A DNA stretch of 64,000 nt from Sulfolobus sp. A20 (GTDB lineage Archaea; Thermoproteota; Thermoprotei_A; Sulfolobales; Sulfolobaceae), in contig NZ_CP017006.1 of NCBI RefSeq assembly GCF_001719125.1, positions 1,612,001 through 1,676,000 on the forward strand. The letters are read 5' to 3'. Both the position numbers and the translations under genes were made by a program. The notes beneath the pieces are model-generated. The model saw nothing but the letters and a program-made list of their open reading frames with translations, was not told where the DNA came from and made no database searches. Positions 45,412 to 55,203 of the stretch are shown piece after piece. Numbering within the stretch: the first letter of the stretch is position 1; each line of letters opens with the position of its first letter.

Positions 45412-46755
45412 GTGGTCGAATTGAGATACGATCCCATCAATATGTATGAAAGTAAAACTAAAAAGTCAAAGCATATTTTCAACGAGGCGTCAACTCATTT
45501 ACCTTTGGGAGTTTCTAGTAATTATAGGTATTTTGACCCTTACCCAATATACCTATCTAAGGGTAAGGGGAGTAGAGTATGGGACGTTGACGGCAACGAA
45601 TACATAGACTTCATATTAGGATTCGGAGTAATGGAGGTTGGTCATGCTAATCCTAGGGTTGTTGATGAGGTTAATAGGGCTGTTAATGATGGTAGTATTC
45701 TTGGCTTTGAGTATGAGAAGAGTGTTGAGTTAGCTAAAATCATTAAGAATAGGTATAATGTTGACATGGTTAGATTCTCATCAACCGGTACTGAAGCAAC
45801 AATGCACGCAATAAGACTAGCAAGAGCATACACAAGAAGAAAAAAGATAATAAAATTCGAAGGACACTACCACGGCTCACACGACCAACTACTAATAAAC
45901 GTTAATCCCATAAAGCTAGAGAATCGTGTCCCTACTTCTCTTGGAATACCAGAAGAAACACTTTCAAATACTTTGATTGCTGAGTGGAATAATTTGGATT
46001 CTGTTGAGAAATTGGTTAAGCAAAATAGGGATGATATAGCCGGTGTAATAATGGAACCCGTCCCAATGAATATGGGCCTAGTACTTCCAGATGTTGATTT
46101 TCTTAAGGGTATCTTTGATTTGGCTGATGATTATGGTTTTGTTGTTATTTTTGATGAGGTTAAGACGGGTGGGAAGTATTTTAGTGGTGCTTCTGGTTAT
46201 TATAATTTAAAGCCTGATATTATCACCTTGGGTAAGGCTATTGCTGGTGGTTTCCCCTTGAGTGTTATTGCCGGTAAGAGGGAGATTATGGAGTTGATTG
46301 GACCGGGGAAGGTCGCACATGGGGGAACATTTAACGCAAACCCAATATCAGTAAGAGTAGCAATAGTAACACTAAAAGAAATACTAACAGAACAAGCTTT
46401 TCATCATATGCACAGACTGAGTGAAAAACTAAAGAAAGGATATGAAGATATTGCAGAGGATCTAAAAGTAGACTTAGCCGTAACACACTGGGGACCTAGT
46501 GGGATGATCTACTTTAGTGATAAAGCTCCAAAAAATTATAGAGAATTCATAAAACTAGACTTTAAATCTTGGTTCACATATTTCTACTATATGATATATA
46601 AGGGAATATTACCAATGGCGGGTTTCAATGAGCAGTGGACGGTATCGGTAATGCATACAGAAGAGGAGATAGATAAACATCTGGAAGCTTCAAATGAAGC
46701 TATTAAATTAGCTAAGGTTCAGAAAACTGAGGGAAGCATATTTGAGGCTTTTTAG
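45412..46755 (+). CDS. Class III aminotransferase, glutamate-1-semialdehyde-aminotransferase-like (copy 1)
   Basis: PLP enzyme of the GSA aminotransferase/beta-amino acid aminotransferase branch, 447 residues. Seen: [36 protein letters not shown], and the PLP Lys in [10 protein letters not shown]. Two such genes in an amino-acid region, and no haem genes here, argue for amino or beta-amino acid metabolism rather than haem synthesis. Several blocks of DNA (in total over 0.65 kb) are identical to the gene at 55204 on the other strand. GTG start at 45412; a TTG at 45421 after GGTG is an alternative. Confidence 0.88.
   Translation: MVELRYDPINMYESKTKKSKHIFNEASTHLPLGVSSNYRYFDPYPIYLSKGKGSRVWDVDGNEYIDFILGFGVMEVGHANPRVVDEVNRAVNDGSILGFEYEKSVELAKIIKNRYNVDMVRFSSTGTEATMHAIRLARAYTRRKKIIKFEGHYHGSHDQLLINVNPIKLENRVPTSLGIPEETLSNTLIAEWNNLDSVEKLVKQNRDDIAGVIMEPVPMNMGLVLPDVDFLKGIFDLADDYGFVVIFDEVKTGGKYFSGASGYYNLKPDIITLGKAIAGGFPLSVIAGKREIMELIGPGKVAHGGTFNANPISVRVAIVTLKEILTEQAFHHMHRLSEKLKKGYEDIAEDLKVDLAVTHWGPSGMIYFSDKAPKNYREFIKLDFKSWFTYFYYMIYKGILPMAGFNEQWTVSVMHTEEEIDKHLEASNEAIKLAKVQKTEGSIFEAF
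45508..46396 (+). repeat. Inverted near-identical repeat, arm 1 (in aminotransferase copy 1)
   Basis: About 889 bp matching 55581-56472 in opposite orientation. By direct reading, 45508-45613, 45634-45899 and 46090-46396 are identical to the partner including third codon positions. 45967-46089 has scattered differences, and the short gaps between are clearly diverged. The mosaic pattern fits gene conversion. Confidence 0.85.
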
Positions 46756-48074
46756 CCTCTAAATTCCTTGTCCGCTTCTTTTAAAACATCGTCAATAGCA
46801 TTAACCCCTTCATCTATCTCTTCCTTATTTATTATAAGAGGTGGAGAAATTATTAACCAAGACGGACCATTATATACATAAACACCTTTCTCCAATAACT
46901 TCTTCGTTATAAGATCAATTAACGTTGGTCTACCTTCATACTTATCCTCGTAATCGCCAAATGGACTGTTGTTTTTATCCTTAACTAACTCTATAGCCCA
47001 GAACAATCCAACTCCTCTTACATCTCCTATACTAATATGCCTATTCTTCAGTTCATTTAATCTCTCTCCTAGATACTTCCCCATAGCTTTCACGTGAGCT
47101 AGTAGATCTAATCTCTTATATTCTTCAACTACAGCGGGTATAGCAGAGAGGGAGACCGGATGTGCTTCGAATGTATGACCGTGTGGAAATATATTCTCTT
47201 CGAAGAAATCGCCGATTTCTTTTGTAAATCCAGTGATACCTATTGGAACATAAGATGCTGAAGCACCTTTGGCTGTGGTTAAAATATCCGGTTCTATTCC
47301 CCATAATTTTACGGCGAACCACTCTCCTACTCTACCCCAGCCTGTCATTACCTCATCTGCTATAAACAAAATATCGTTTTCCTTAGCTATCTTCCTTATT
47401 AATGGCATGTATTCTTTCGGAGGCACGATAACTCCATTAGTACCAGTAATAGGTTCAATTATTATTCCAGCTACATTGTGTTCTTGTTTAATAACGTATT
47501 CAACGTAATTAGCACAAGCAATGTTGCATTCTGGGTACTTCAACTTTAAAGGACATCTAAAACAGTAGGGCTCTGGTATTCTAACTACTCCTTGCATTAT
47601 ATTTGGCTCAACAAACCACCTCCTATAGTCTCCGGTAACTGATATAGAAGCTAACGTAGAACCATGATAAGATCTGTATCTGGCTAATATCTTATATGCT
47701 GGTTTCTTGTAAATCCTCGCCACTTTAATTGCAGCCTCGTTAGCTTCAGTACCAGAAGTCGAAAAGAAGAACTTTCTAATACTATTAGGCATAACTTCAA
47801 TTAATGCTTTCGTTGCCTTTGCTCTAATTTGAGCCCCAAAAGAGGGATTTATATATTGTAAGGTATCTAATTGCTCTTTGATTGAACTGATTACTCTTTC
47901 ATTTCCATAACCCAAATTAACGTTAACGAATTGTGATGAGAAGTCTAAGTACCTTTTACCCTCGTTATCATAGAAATAGACTCCTTTAGCGCTTGAGACG
48001 ATAATAGGATCCCAACCTCTTTGTTTACTCCACGTCTTAAACGTATGATCCTTAATAATCTTCTTCTCCTCCAT
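46752..48074 (-). CDS. Class III aminotransferase, omega-amino acid type
   Basis: PLP enzyme, 440 residues. Seen: [12 protein letters not shown], the [12 protein letters not shown] motif, [26 protein letters not shown] and the PLP Lys in [11 protein letters not shown] Cys-rich insert ([17 protein letters not shown]) sits after the cofactor domain; the related gene at 37581 has a shorter version. Candidates are taurine- or beta-alanine-pyruvate and 4-aminobutyrate aminotransferases. Its stop overlaps that of the convergent GSA-like aminotransferase by 4 bp. It is divergent from the Lrp-type regulator, which is probably its controller. Confidence 0.9.
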   Translation of the reverse strand: MEEKKIIKDHTFKTWSKQRGWDPIIVSSAKGVYFYDNEGKRYLDFSSQFVNVNLGYGNERVISSIKEQLDTLQYINPSFGAQIRAKATKALIEVMPNSIRKFFFSTSGTEANEAAIKVARIYKKPAYKILARYRSYHGSTLASISVTGDYRRWFVEPNIMQGVVRIPEPYCFRCPLKLKYPECNIACANYVEYVIKQEHNVAGIIIEPITGTNGVIVPPKEYMPLIRKIAKENDILFIADEVMTGWGRVGEWFAVKLWGIEPDILTTAKGASASYVPIGITGFTKEIGDFFEENIFPHGHTFEAHPVSLSAIPAVVEEYKRLDLLAHVKAMGKYLGERLNELKNRHISIGDVRGVGLFWAIELVKDKNNSPFGDYEDKYEGRPTLIDLITKKLLEKGVYVYNGPSWLIISPPLIINKEEIDEGVNAIDDVLKEADKEFRG

Positions 48075-48103
48075 AATATTTGTTCTAAGTAAAATGGATT
48101 ATA

Positions 48104-48124
48104 AACTTGTATTACGTTCAAGTT
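48104..48124. promoter_or_regulatory. Inverted repeat between aminotransferase and Lrp-type regulator
   Basis: Arms AACTTG and CAAGTT separated by 9 bp, in the 173-bp spacer between two divergent genes, about 30-50 bp before the aminotransferase start. Lrp/AsnC regulators bind such dyads, so it may be an operator. This is an inference from position and symmetry only. Confidence 0.3.
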
Positions 48125-48247
48125 GGACGTTATATGATGGATCGTTTGAAAAGTAGGATGCTGATTGTTTTTCAGATAATTATGATGGGTGATAATGGAA
48201 CTCTGTTCAATATAATCTTTATATATTTGTAATATATCTCATTTATT

Positions 48248-48712
48248 ATGGCATTGGAAATAGATAAAATAGACCTTGAGATTTTAAAGATGCTTCAAAA
48301 CAATGCTAAGTATTCCTTAGAAGAAATAGGACAAAAACTAAGAGTTCCTAAATCGACAATAGCATATAGAATAAAAAGGCTTGAAAACTTGGGAATAATA
48401 AAAGGATACTATGCACATCTTGATCCTGGCTTATTGAATTTTGACTACACGGTTATAAGCCTCATTAGAGCTAAGTACGGAAAGGACTACCACGTTAATT
48501 TAGGCTCTAAAATAGCTGAATTACCAGGTGTTTGGGGAGTTTACTTCGTTTTAGGAGATATTGACTTCATTGTGATGGCAAGATACAGAAATAGAGAAGA
48601 GTTCATGAGAAATTTCCTAGAGAGGTTAATGAACTTACCAGAAATTGAAAGATCTAGTACTCAAGTAGTAGTAAAGGTAATAAAAGAAACACCAAATACA
48701 GTCTTATGGTAA
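48248..48712 (+). CDS. Lrp/AsnC-family transcriptional regulator
   Basis: 154 residues. N-terminal winged HTH (about 5-55; LEEIGQKLRVPKSTIAYRIKRLENLGII, where the SxxAxRxxRLE recognition helix is standard) and a C-terminal RAM ligand-binding domain (about 65-150; VWGVYFVLGDIDFIVMARY). Such proteins respond to amino acids and form dimers or octamers. The gene is divergent from the omega-amino acid aminotransferase, and the following ABC importer ends toward it, so it probably senses an amino compound and controls these genes. ATG start, with a TATA-like TTATATATTTG about 28 bp upstream. Confidence 0.92.
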   Translation: MALEIDKIDLEILKMLQNNAKYSLEEIGQKLRVPKSTIAYRIKRLENLGIIKGYYAHLDPGLLNFDYTVISLIRAKYGKDYHVNLGSKIAELPGVWGVYFVLGDIDFIVMARYRNREEFMRNFLERLMNLPEIERSSTQVVVKVIKETPNTVLW

Positions 48713-48820
48713 ATAGTACTTTAGATAAATGAAGACAGTAAAAAATGTGATGCAGGAAAAATTGGTAATTTATAAGTACGCCATAATTTTAATATATTGC
48801 ATATTCTCTATTTATGGATA

Positions 48821-49759
48821 TTACCTCTTATAATAAAGCCAGCAAGATACGATCCTGCCATTCTCCTTAACATTAGGAGGTTCCTCAATTTTACAAATAT
48901 CCATCATATATGGGCATCTCGGATGAAATCTACATCCTTTAGGAGGATTTATTAAACTAGGGGCTTCTCCTAAAGGAGGTGATAAATCTTTTCTATAAAG
49001 CTTAGGTACAGATGAGACTAGATGTTGAGTGTAAGGGTGAAGAGGTCTTTCTAATATTTCATCGCTCTTACCTTGTTCAACTACTTTACCCGCATATAAT
49101 ACAATCATTCTATCTGAAATGTAATTTGCAACTATTATATTATGGGTAATAAAAAGATAAGTGATGTTTAATTCTTTTCTTAAATCTAATAGCAAGTTAA
49201 GTATTTGTGCTTGGATTGACGCGTCAAGGGCTGATGTAGGCTCGTCTAGAATTAGAAGAGTTGGATTTTTAGCTAAGGCTTTAGCTATCGAGACTCTTTG
49301 TACTTGTCCTCCAGATAACTCATTAGGATACTTGTCCTTTACATAATCGTAAGCTAATCCTACAAGCTCTAACAATTCTTTAGTTCTATTAATATCTTTA
49401 GACACCTCTGTGATTATTTCCTCAACTGTCATTCTAGGATTAAGAGAAGATAAGGGATTCTGAAACACTATCCCTATGTTCTTTCTAACTAACTCAATAT
49501 TTTTAAATACGTCCTTACCCATGAAATAGAGCTCTCCTTCACTGGGTTTCTCAATGGTCGCTATTATCTTGGCTAAAGTAGTTTTTCCACAACCGCTCTC
49601 TCCTATAACTCCTAAAGTCTCCCCCTTAATTATGTTTATTGAAACGCCATCTAATGCTTTAAGGAAAATATGATCCTTCAAAAAAATACGCTCTAGTACA
49701 CCCCTTCCTCCCAGAGGATAATACTTCCTTATATTCTTACCTACAAAAATATCCATCAA
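48821..49759 (-). CDS. Oligopeptide-type ABC transporter ATP-binding protein, OppF-like, only ATPase of importer 3
   Basis: Seen: Walker A GESGCGKTTLAK, Q-loop VFQNPLSSLNPR, signature LSGGQVQR, Walker B LLILDEPTSALD, switch His in FITHN, and the C-terminal Cys motif CRFHPRCPYMMDIC ... VSCWLYYKR. The operon (SBP-B-C-F) contains no second ATPase, unlike importers 1 and 2. It therefore either forms a homodimer or pairs with an OppD from elsewhere. The start overlaps the permease stop by 4 bp. 312 residues. Confidence 0.92.
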   Translation of the reverse strand: MMDIFVGKNIRKYYPLGGRGVLERIFLKDHIFLKALDGVSINIIKGETLGVIGESGCGKTTLAKIIATIEKPSEGELYFMGKDVFKNIELVRKNIGIVFQNPLSSLNPRMTVEEIITEVSKDINRTKELLELVGLAYDYVKDKYPNELSGGQVQRVSIAKALAKNPTLLILDEPTSALDASIQAQILNLLLDLRKELNITYLFITHNIIVANYISDRMIVLYAGKVVEQGKSDEILERPLHPYTQHLVSSVPKLYRKDLSPPLGEAPSLINPPKGCRFHPRCPYMMDICKIEEPPNVKENGRIVSCWLYYKR

Positions 49760-50646
49760 TACATCACTTCGCCCATAATTATTTCTTGAATTCTATCTCC
49801 CAACAATGAAAATCCTATAACTATTAACAGTATTGTTAGCCCAGGGAATAGTGGCCACCACCAAGCTTCTGGTAATCCTGATAAGCCATTAGAAGCCATT
49901 TCTCCCAACTCCGGTATTGGTGGAGTTATTCCTATCCCTATGAATGCCAAAGTAGAATACGTTAGTATAACGTTTCCAAAGTCTAGTGTAGCATAAGCTA
50001 TTATTGGATCTATCACGTTTAAAAATATATATTTATAAAATAATCTGAATCTGGATACTTTGTATATTGTTGTAGAAATTATATAATCAGTGTTTTTAAC
50101 TTCTAATGTCTGGGCTCTAAATAATCTAGCATATGTCGGCCACCATACTAATGATAAACCTAAAATTACTCCTAGATAGCTAGCTTTAAGTGGGACTGAA
50201 ATAGCTATTACTAAAATCAGAGGAGGCAATGATAAGAAAGCGTCAGTTATCCTCATAAAAACTTCATCAACTACACCTCCAATATATCCAGCAATAATAC
50301 CTATTATTCCACCGACCAGAATTGAAGAAAAAACGACGACTATAGCAACTAAAGCGTCTCTTGGCAATGCATAAAGTATCCTTGAAAAGACATCTTCTCC
50401 AGCCCCATTAGTTCCCATTATATAATTTATATTAGGCGGATGAAGAGCCTCTGAAGGATTAACTGCAAATGGATTATGAGGAAGAAGTAAATATCCAAGT
50501 CTAGGATTTCTAGTATATTGTGATATTAACTCAATAATGCCTTGAATCAAAGACCATGAAATGAACACAAGAACTATTAACAATCCTAATAATCCAGAGG
50601 GGTCTTTCACTATTAATTTTAAAATGGTTTTATATTTACTAACCAC
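49756..50646 (-). CDS. ABC transporter permease, OppC/DppC-like (importer 3)
   Basis: 296 residues, the normal size for DppC, without the external insertion of the homologues in importers 1 and 2. Seen: N-terminal helix (about 18-38), MGTNGAGEDVFSR (the LGTDxxGRD-type motif) and a permease core with about five more helices. It overlaps OppB by 8 bp and the ATPase gene by 4 bp. Substrates may be peptides or other small amino compounds. Confidence 0.92.
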   Translation of the reverse strand: MVSKYKTILKLIVKDPSGLLGLLIVLVFISWSLIQGIIELISQYTRNPRLGYLLLPHNPFAVNPSEALHPPNINYIMGTNGAGEDVFSRILYALPRDALVAIVVVFSSILVGGIIGIIAGYIGGVVDEVFMRITDAFLSLPPLILVIAISVPLKASYLGVILGLSLVWWPTYARLFRAQTLEVKNTDYIISTTIYKVSRFRLFYKYIFLNVIDPIIAYATLDFGNVILTYSTLAFIGIGITPPIPELGEMASNGLSGLPEAWWWPLFPGLTILLIVIGFSLLGDRIQEIIMGEVMY

Positions 50647-51610
50647 CTACTCTCACCCTAGGATCTAGCACACTGTATAGAATATCTGCTACCAGATTAG
50701 CAACAATTATGAATACCGCTACAATGACCGTTGTCGATAAAATACCTACATAGTCGAGGTTTAGTAAGGAATTAGTTATAAACCAGCCCATTCCATGATA
50801 CTGAAAAATATCTTCGACTGCAACTGAGCCCGCTATCGATGAGCCAAATAACAATGCTATTAACGTCACTATGGGTATTGAGGCATTCCTTAGCACGACT
50901 CCATAAACTACTCTTCTCCTACTTAAACCCTTAACTAGACTTAATTTCGCGTAATCGGAGTTCATATGGACGAGCATTGAAGATCTTGAAAGTCTAGTAA
51001 CTATACCAAAATTAGCCACTGCAAGAGAAGTTACTGGTAATATCATATGCCTTAATACGCTAACGAAATAAACCCAATCTCCGGCTATTGCCGAATCTAT
51101 AAGTGGAAAACCCGTAATTCTAGATGGAGATGTTAAAGCAGGATTCACTATTCCATAAGGTGGGAGTAACTTGAGGTAATATGCTACTCCTAGCTGAAGA
51201 ACAGTTGCTATAAGAAACGTTGGAGATGACCAAGTTACCAAGTATACTCCTCTCACGAAATAATCCAAAACCTTACCTCTGTTTGACGCTCCTATAGCCC
51301 CGGTTACTAAGCCAATTATGACTGATAAAACTGTAGCTGGTATCGTTATCTCTAGAGTTCTGGGAATATATTTTGATAATAGGTTTACAACTGGAACTTT
51401 ATATACTGGATCCATTCCCAAATTTCCATGAAATAAATTTGAAATATAATTAATTATCTGAACATATAGTGGCTTATTCAGACCGTACTTCCTCTCTATA
51501 ACTATTAATTGCGCATAAGTTGGATGAGGATTACCAGAATATATTTTTGCTAAGGTTAGTGGATTTGGTGCAATTACGTGAATAAGTATAAAAATAACTA
51601 CTATTAACAT
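50639..51610 (-). CDS. ABC transporter permease, OppB/DppB-like, unusual start (importer 3)
   Basis: 323 residues from the first available ATG, with the family C-terminus SVLDPRVRVGG. Starting there cuts the normal first membrane helix. The frame is open for 23 codons further upstream to 51679 and encodes VTQGNLFLFIIRRIINAIIT, which is the expected N-terminal membrane lead of DppB proteins. None of those codons is ATG, GTG or TTG. The frame is continuous with the binding-protein gene through its TGA at 51680-51682. A non-canonical start (ATT or ATC), stop readthrough, or use of the internal ATG are the options. Confidence 0.8.
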   Translation of the reverse strand: MLIVVIFILIHVIAPNPLTLAKIYSGNPHPTYAQLIVIERKYGLNKPLYVQIINYISNLFHGNLGMDPVYKVPVVNLLSKYIPRTLEITIPATVLSVIIGLVTGAIGASNRGKVLDYFVRGVYLVTWSSPTFLIATVLQLGVAYYLKLLPPYGIVNPALTSPSRITGFPLIDSAIAGDWVYFVSVLRHMILPVTSLAVANFGIVTRLSRSSMLVHMNSDYAKLSLVKGLSRRRVVYGVVLRNASIPIVTLIALLFGSSIAGSVAVEDIFQYHGMGWFITNSLLNLDYVGILSTTVIVAVFIIVANLVADILYSVLDPRVRVGG

Positions 51611-51679
51611 TATAATAGTTATTATTGCATTTATGATACGCCTAATGATAAATAAAAATAGGTTCCCTTGCGTTACCTT

Positions 51680-53836
51680 TCACCTTCTTCCCCTCAAGAA
51701 CAATATTATTCCAACGATAATTACTATTATCACTACTATTACAGCTATTATTACATCTAATGTTATAGATGAAGAACTATGTGTAGTAGTTGTTGTCAGT
51801 GTTGTGGTAGGAGTTGTTATAGTTGTAGAAGAAGTCGTTGAAACACTAGTAGTAGTTGACGTAGTTGGGGATACTAAAGTAAATGTTATGGGCTGATAAT
51901 ACAACATGTTATAGAAGTAGTAAGCTAGTTCTTGTGCTACAAACCCTTTCACATAGGGCTGAACGAGATAATACAAGGTTGGTGTAGGCATCCATATATA
52001 AGGTGCGTAATTGTATATGATTTTATAAGCTTGTGCAACCAATTGAAGCTGTTGTGTTTGATTAGTAATGAAGGGAAGAGTATTATACATGTTTTGTAGT
52101 ATAGTTAAGTTCACCCAAGCCCAATTCCCACTAATACCTCCAAAGAATGCATCCGTCAGAGGCAATAGTTGCTGGAATACTGGATCCGGCCAGTCCGCTG
52201 AGTATATCGCATAAGCCAAGTTAGGTGATACTTGAGCGTTAGTCCAGCTGTCTATTACTGAAGGTAATACTGATTTTATAGCCGTTGGGATACCTATTTT
52301 TTCTAAATCTTCTTGAATTATCTGTAACTCCTCTTCTAATATTGCAGTCGGACGTGATACAGTTATGTAAATATCCAGAGTTGGTAATGGATTACCCTTC
52401 GGATTACCTATTATTGTCCCATTAGGTAAGGTAACGTAAAAGTCACCCTCATATCCCGCTTCATTTAAGTAGTGTAAGGCTAAAGAGATATTATAGCTAT
52501 AAAGTGATAAATGAGTTATATTAAGTACTTTATAATATATTGGGTAAGTGGAAGGAATTGGTCCTAAAGCTTCCCTAGCTAGTAAAGTACCATTAAATTC
52601 ATATAAATCTAACAATGCTGTATAATTAATTGCATGAACAATTGCTAGCCTAAGAGCTGTTATATTAGTGGGATAAACCTGGGTATTCATACCAATATAA
52701 TCAATACACCCTTGAATCTCATTCGCTAAATAGAACACTTGATTGAAGCTCACGTACTGTTTGTAGACATAGTTATTGTATAGATAGCCCAAGTATTGAG
52801 GGCTTACATAAGATAATTGGGCAAAATTATTATCGAAGTCTTCTAGTCTAGTTTCATGGGAAAGACCATAGTAAATTATCACTACTGGTATATGAGCTGG
52901 TTGTAGCTCAGGTGGTAAACCTGTTACGTTATTTCCCCAATAATTAGGATTCTTAACGAGCACAACCGTTGAATAGGATGAACCAACCGACTTTATCATA
53001 TATGGACCGCTACCCGGCATACCGTATTCATCAATATATGAATTGGGAGTATTAGCTTGAACTCCTCCATGTTCGTCAATGAACACAGGATCTTGTATAG
53101 CTCCCCACCAATAAGCTATGTCTAATATGAAATACCTATAGGGGTGTAATAGGTTAAATTGAACTTCATAAGGACCCTTAACCACTACAGCTTGATAAGG
53201 ATATTCCATTATTTTTAAGATGGTTTGATTGTTAGCGTTAAAGTGAGAAAGTATTGAAGCTAGAATTGTGGCAGTTAAATTAGCGTTATTAGATGTGGGC
53301 AAACCAGTTACGTTTTCAATCGCATTTCCTACTCCCCAAGGGAGTGCAAAACCTGTGTCTTCGTACTGTGTACTATTAAACAACAAGTTAATATAATTAT
53401 TTACACCGGGACCCTGACCCATTAATATCGTTCTATAAAAAGAGAACCAAACTGTTGTAGCGTTTATCTTAACACCATCACTAAAGTATGCATTATTTCT
53501 TAAATAAAATGTCCAATTTTGATAGTTAGTAGTAGTCCAATTATAAGCTAACCCTGGTACAACTTGTAATGGATTACTTACATTTGGCTCAACTAATTGT
53601 TGGTAAACTACGTTAAAAATAACTTGATCTGGATCACAAAATCCCGTTGCAGGATCTAATGCATCAGGAGGATATGTCCAAGCTACGTCTATTAACTCTG
53701 AGGAATTTTTGGGTTGGATAATGATAGTTTGTGAGTGAACTATAGTTGATACTGCAGAGATGCTAACAAGCAAAATAGTAAATAAGGTAACAGAAGTAAG
53801 TAAAAATCCAAGAAATTTTTTTGAGGAGTATTTCAT
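51680..53836 (-). CDS. Extracellular substrate-binding protein, family 5, membrane anchored (importer 3)
   Basis: 718 residues: N-terminal signal/anchor (about 8-30), family 5 binding region (about 45-660), then a Thr/Ser-rich stalk and a C-terminal membrane helix ending LFLRGRR. The opening WTYPPDALDPATGF is the standard family 5 beginning (predicting substrates such as peptides, oligosaccharides or nickel chelates). The first gene of the importer 3 operon. A spacer of 293 bp upstream contains the promoter; no other signal is seen there. Confidence 0.9.
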   Translation of the reverse strand: MKYSSKKFLGFLLTSVTLFTILLVSISAVSTIVHSQTIIIQPKNSSELIDVAWTYPPDALDPATGFCDPDQVIFNVVYQQLVEPNVSNPLQVVPGLAYNWTTTNYQNWTFYLRNNAYFSDGVKINATTVWFSFYRTILMGQGPGVNNYINLLFNSTQYEDTGFALPWGVGNAIENVTGLPTSNNANLTATILASILSHFNANNQTILKIMEYPYQAVVVKGPYEVQFNLLHPYRYFILDIAYWWGAIQDPVFIDEHGGVQANTPNSYIDEYGMPGSGPYMIKSVGSSYSTVVLVKNPNYWGNNVTGLPPELQPAHIPVVIIYYGLSHETRLEDFDNNFAQLSYVSPQYLGYLYNNYVYKQYVSFNQVFYLANEIQGCIDYIGMNTQVYPTNITALRLAIVHAINYTALLDLYEFNGTLLAREALGPIPSTYPIYYKVLNITHLSLYSYNISLALHYLNEAGYEGDFYVTLPNGTIIGNPKGNPLPTLDIYITVSRPTAILEEELQIIQEDLEKIGIPTAIKSVLPSVIDSWTNAQVSPNLAYAIYSADWPDPVFQQLLPLTDAFFGGISGNWAWVNLTILQNMYNTLPFITNQTQQLQLVAQAYKIIYNYAPYIWMPTPTLYYLVQPYVKGFVAQELAYYFYNMLYYQPITFTLVSPTTSTTTSVSTTSSTTITTPTTTLTTTTTHSSSSITLDVIIAVIVVIIVIIVGIILFLRGRR

Positions 53837-54129
53837 GAGTTTTAACTTAATAAAATCGTTTATAAACTTATTTCATGTATTCATGTTAAACATTTTTTAA
53901 TAAGAGGTCAAAAACTACTAATCAATTAATCAAACTAAGAGGATTTGTTGGATAGTTTTCAATCAAATCTCATGAGCACATACATTTATTGCTGATCAAA
54001 TGACGTATTTCGTTTAAATTCCAACAGCACTGACCTATTCATGAATAAATTAAGGTAGTTTAAAGGCAAATCGCGTGTCCAAAAGCGTCGCGTCTAAAAA
54101 ATTTTACAACAATATTACTAAAGGTCACG

Positions 54130-55200
54130 TTAGTTTCCCAGATTCTCTCTATATATAACATAAATTTCAAAACCCCTCCTCCTTAGTTCCTTGAAGAAAA
54201 CGTCCGGTCTTACTACTTTTTCTGGTGGTAAGACACCATTTCCACTAACTTTCATTTGAACAGCTATGCTTGATGGAACTCCAGCTCCATATTGAGTTCC
54301 ATCAAATCCACCTTTAGGTGGTATCACCACCTCAAATTCCACTGAAGTGCTGTCATACTCAAAAATAACCTTAGCTGACTCCCACTCATCCCCTTGAGCA
54401 CCTATTAAGTTCTTTAACCTTAAAAGTTCCTTTAAATATTTCCTAGCCTTTATCCCATAAACTTCTGCATCATCTCCGAATATCCTACCTAAATTTGCAA
54501 CTACTTCGAATCCATCACCTCCTTCCATCCAATCAACGTATTTCACTCCTCTGAAAGAAAATGGGAAAGTAGCTAGCTCACTATGTATGGTTAAGTACGT
54601 CTTTACTTTACCAACCGGTTCATGAAAATAGACTTCTTCACTCATACTTAACGGTTTGTAATACACATATTTTCCATCCTCCCAAACCGGAGCGTCCATC
54701 GTAATTTCGTCCATTTGTGTATCTACGCTCCAATTGAATTTAAAACTGGAACTAAGGGACCTCCAGCCGTTCCTTATTCTGATCCTTCTAGGTATTCCAT
54801 ATTTGTCAACTAGATATCTAGCTCCTACATTCGTTATACCTGGCTCCGCACCCATACCTATAAGCGCTAGTAGTCCATTTTTCTCGAACTCATTATTCTT
54901 ATCCAACTGTTTTAATGTCATCCAGAACAATCCGCCTAAATCAACATAGTTCACCCCTGCTCTTAAACACGCTTCCATTGCGTTTAGATTGAAATAATAT
55001 TGGGCAGTGTTTATAACGTAGTCACTATCCTTTATTTTTCTTGCAATTTCATCAATATTATTTAAATCACCGTAAACGTACTCTACGTCCAGTTTAGGTT
55101 TAACTACGTCAATTACCTTTACATCTATGTTATTATCTAACAAATCCTTAACTGTAACTGAACCGACTTGTCCACTACCTCCGATTACGCTAACTCTCAT
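54130..55200 (-). CDS. Saccharopine dehydrogenase-like NAD(P)-binding oxidoreductase
   Basis: 356 residues. Seen: N-terminal Rossmann motif GGSGQVGS (8-15), NTAQYYFNLNAMEACLRAGVNYVD (split in two by the active-site region) and LIGMGAEPGITNVGAR, typical of the saccharopine dehydrogenase/lysine 6-dehydrogenase superfamily. It starts 3 bp after the stop codon of the GSA-like aminotransferase at 55204, so the two are coupled. Possible role: oxidation of an aminated intermediate made by the aminotransferase, or reduction of an imine. The substrate is unknown. Confidence 0.85.
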   Translation of the reverse strand: MRVSVIGGSGQVGSVTVKDLLDNNIDVKVIDVVKPKLDVEYVYGDLNNIDEIARKIKDSDYVINTAQYYFNLNAMEACLRAGVNYVDLGGLFWMTLKQLDKNNEFEKNGLLALIGMGAEPGITNVGARYLVDKYGIPRRIRIRNGWRSLSSSFKFNWSVDTQMDEITMDAPVWEDGKYVYYKPLSMSEEVYFHEPVGKVKTYLTIHSELATFPFSFRGVKYVDWMEGGDGFEVVANLGRIFGDDAEVYGIKARKYLKELLRLKNLIGAQGDEWESAKVIFEYDSTSVEFEVVIPPKGGFDGTQYGAGVPSSIAVQMKVSGNGVLPPEKVVRPDVFFKELRRRGFEIYVIYRENLGN

Positions 55201-55203
55201 CGT

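Noticed and set aside
45412-46755. True haem biosynthesis HemL
   Set aside because: Two paralogues, no haem genes nearby and an amino compound context; the general class III aminotransferase call is safer.
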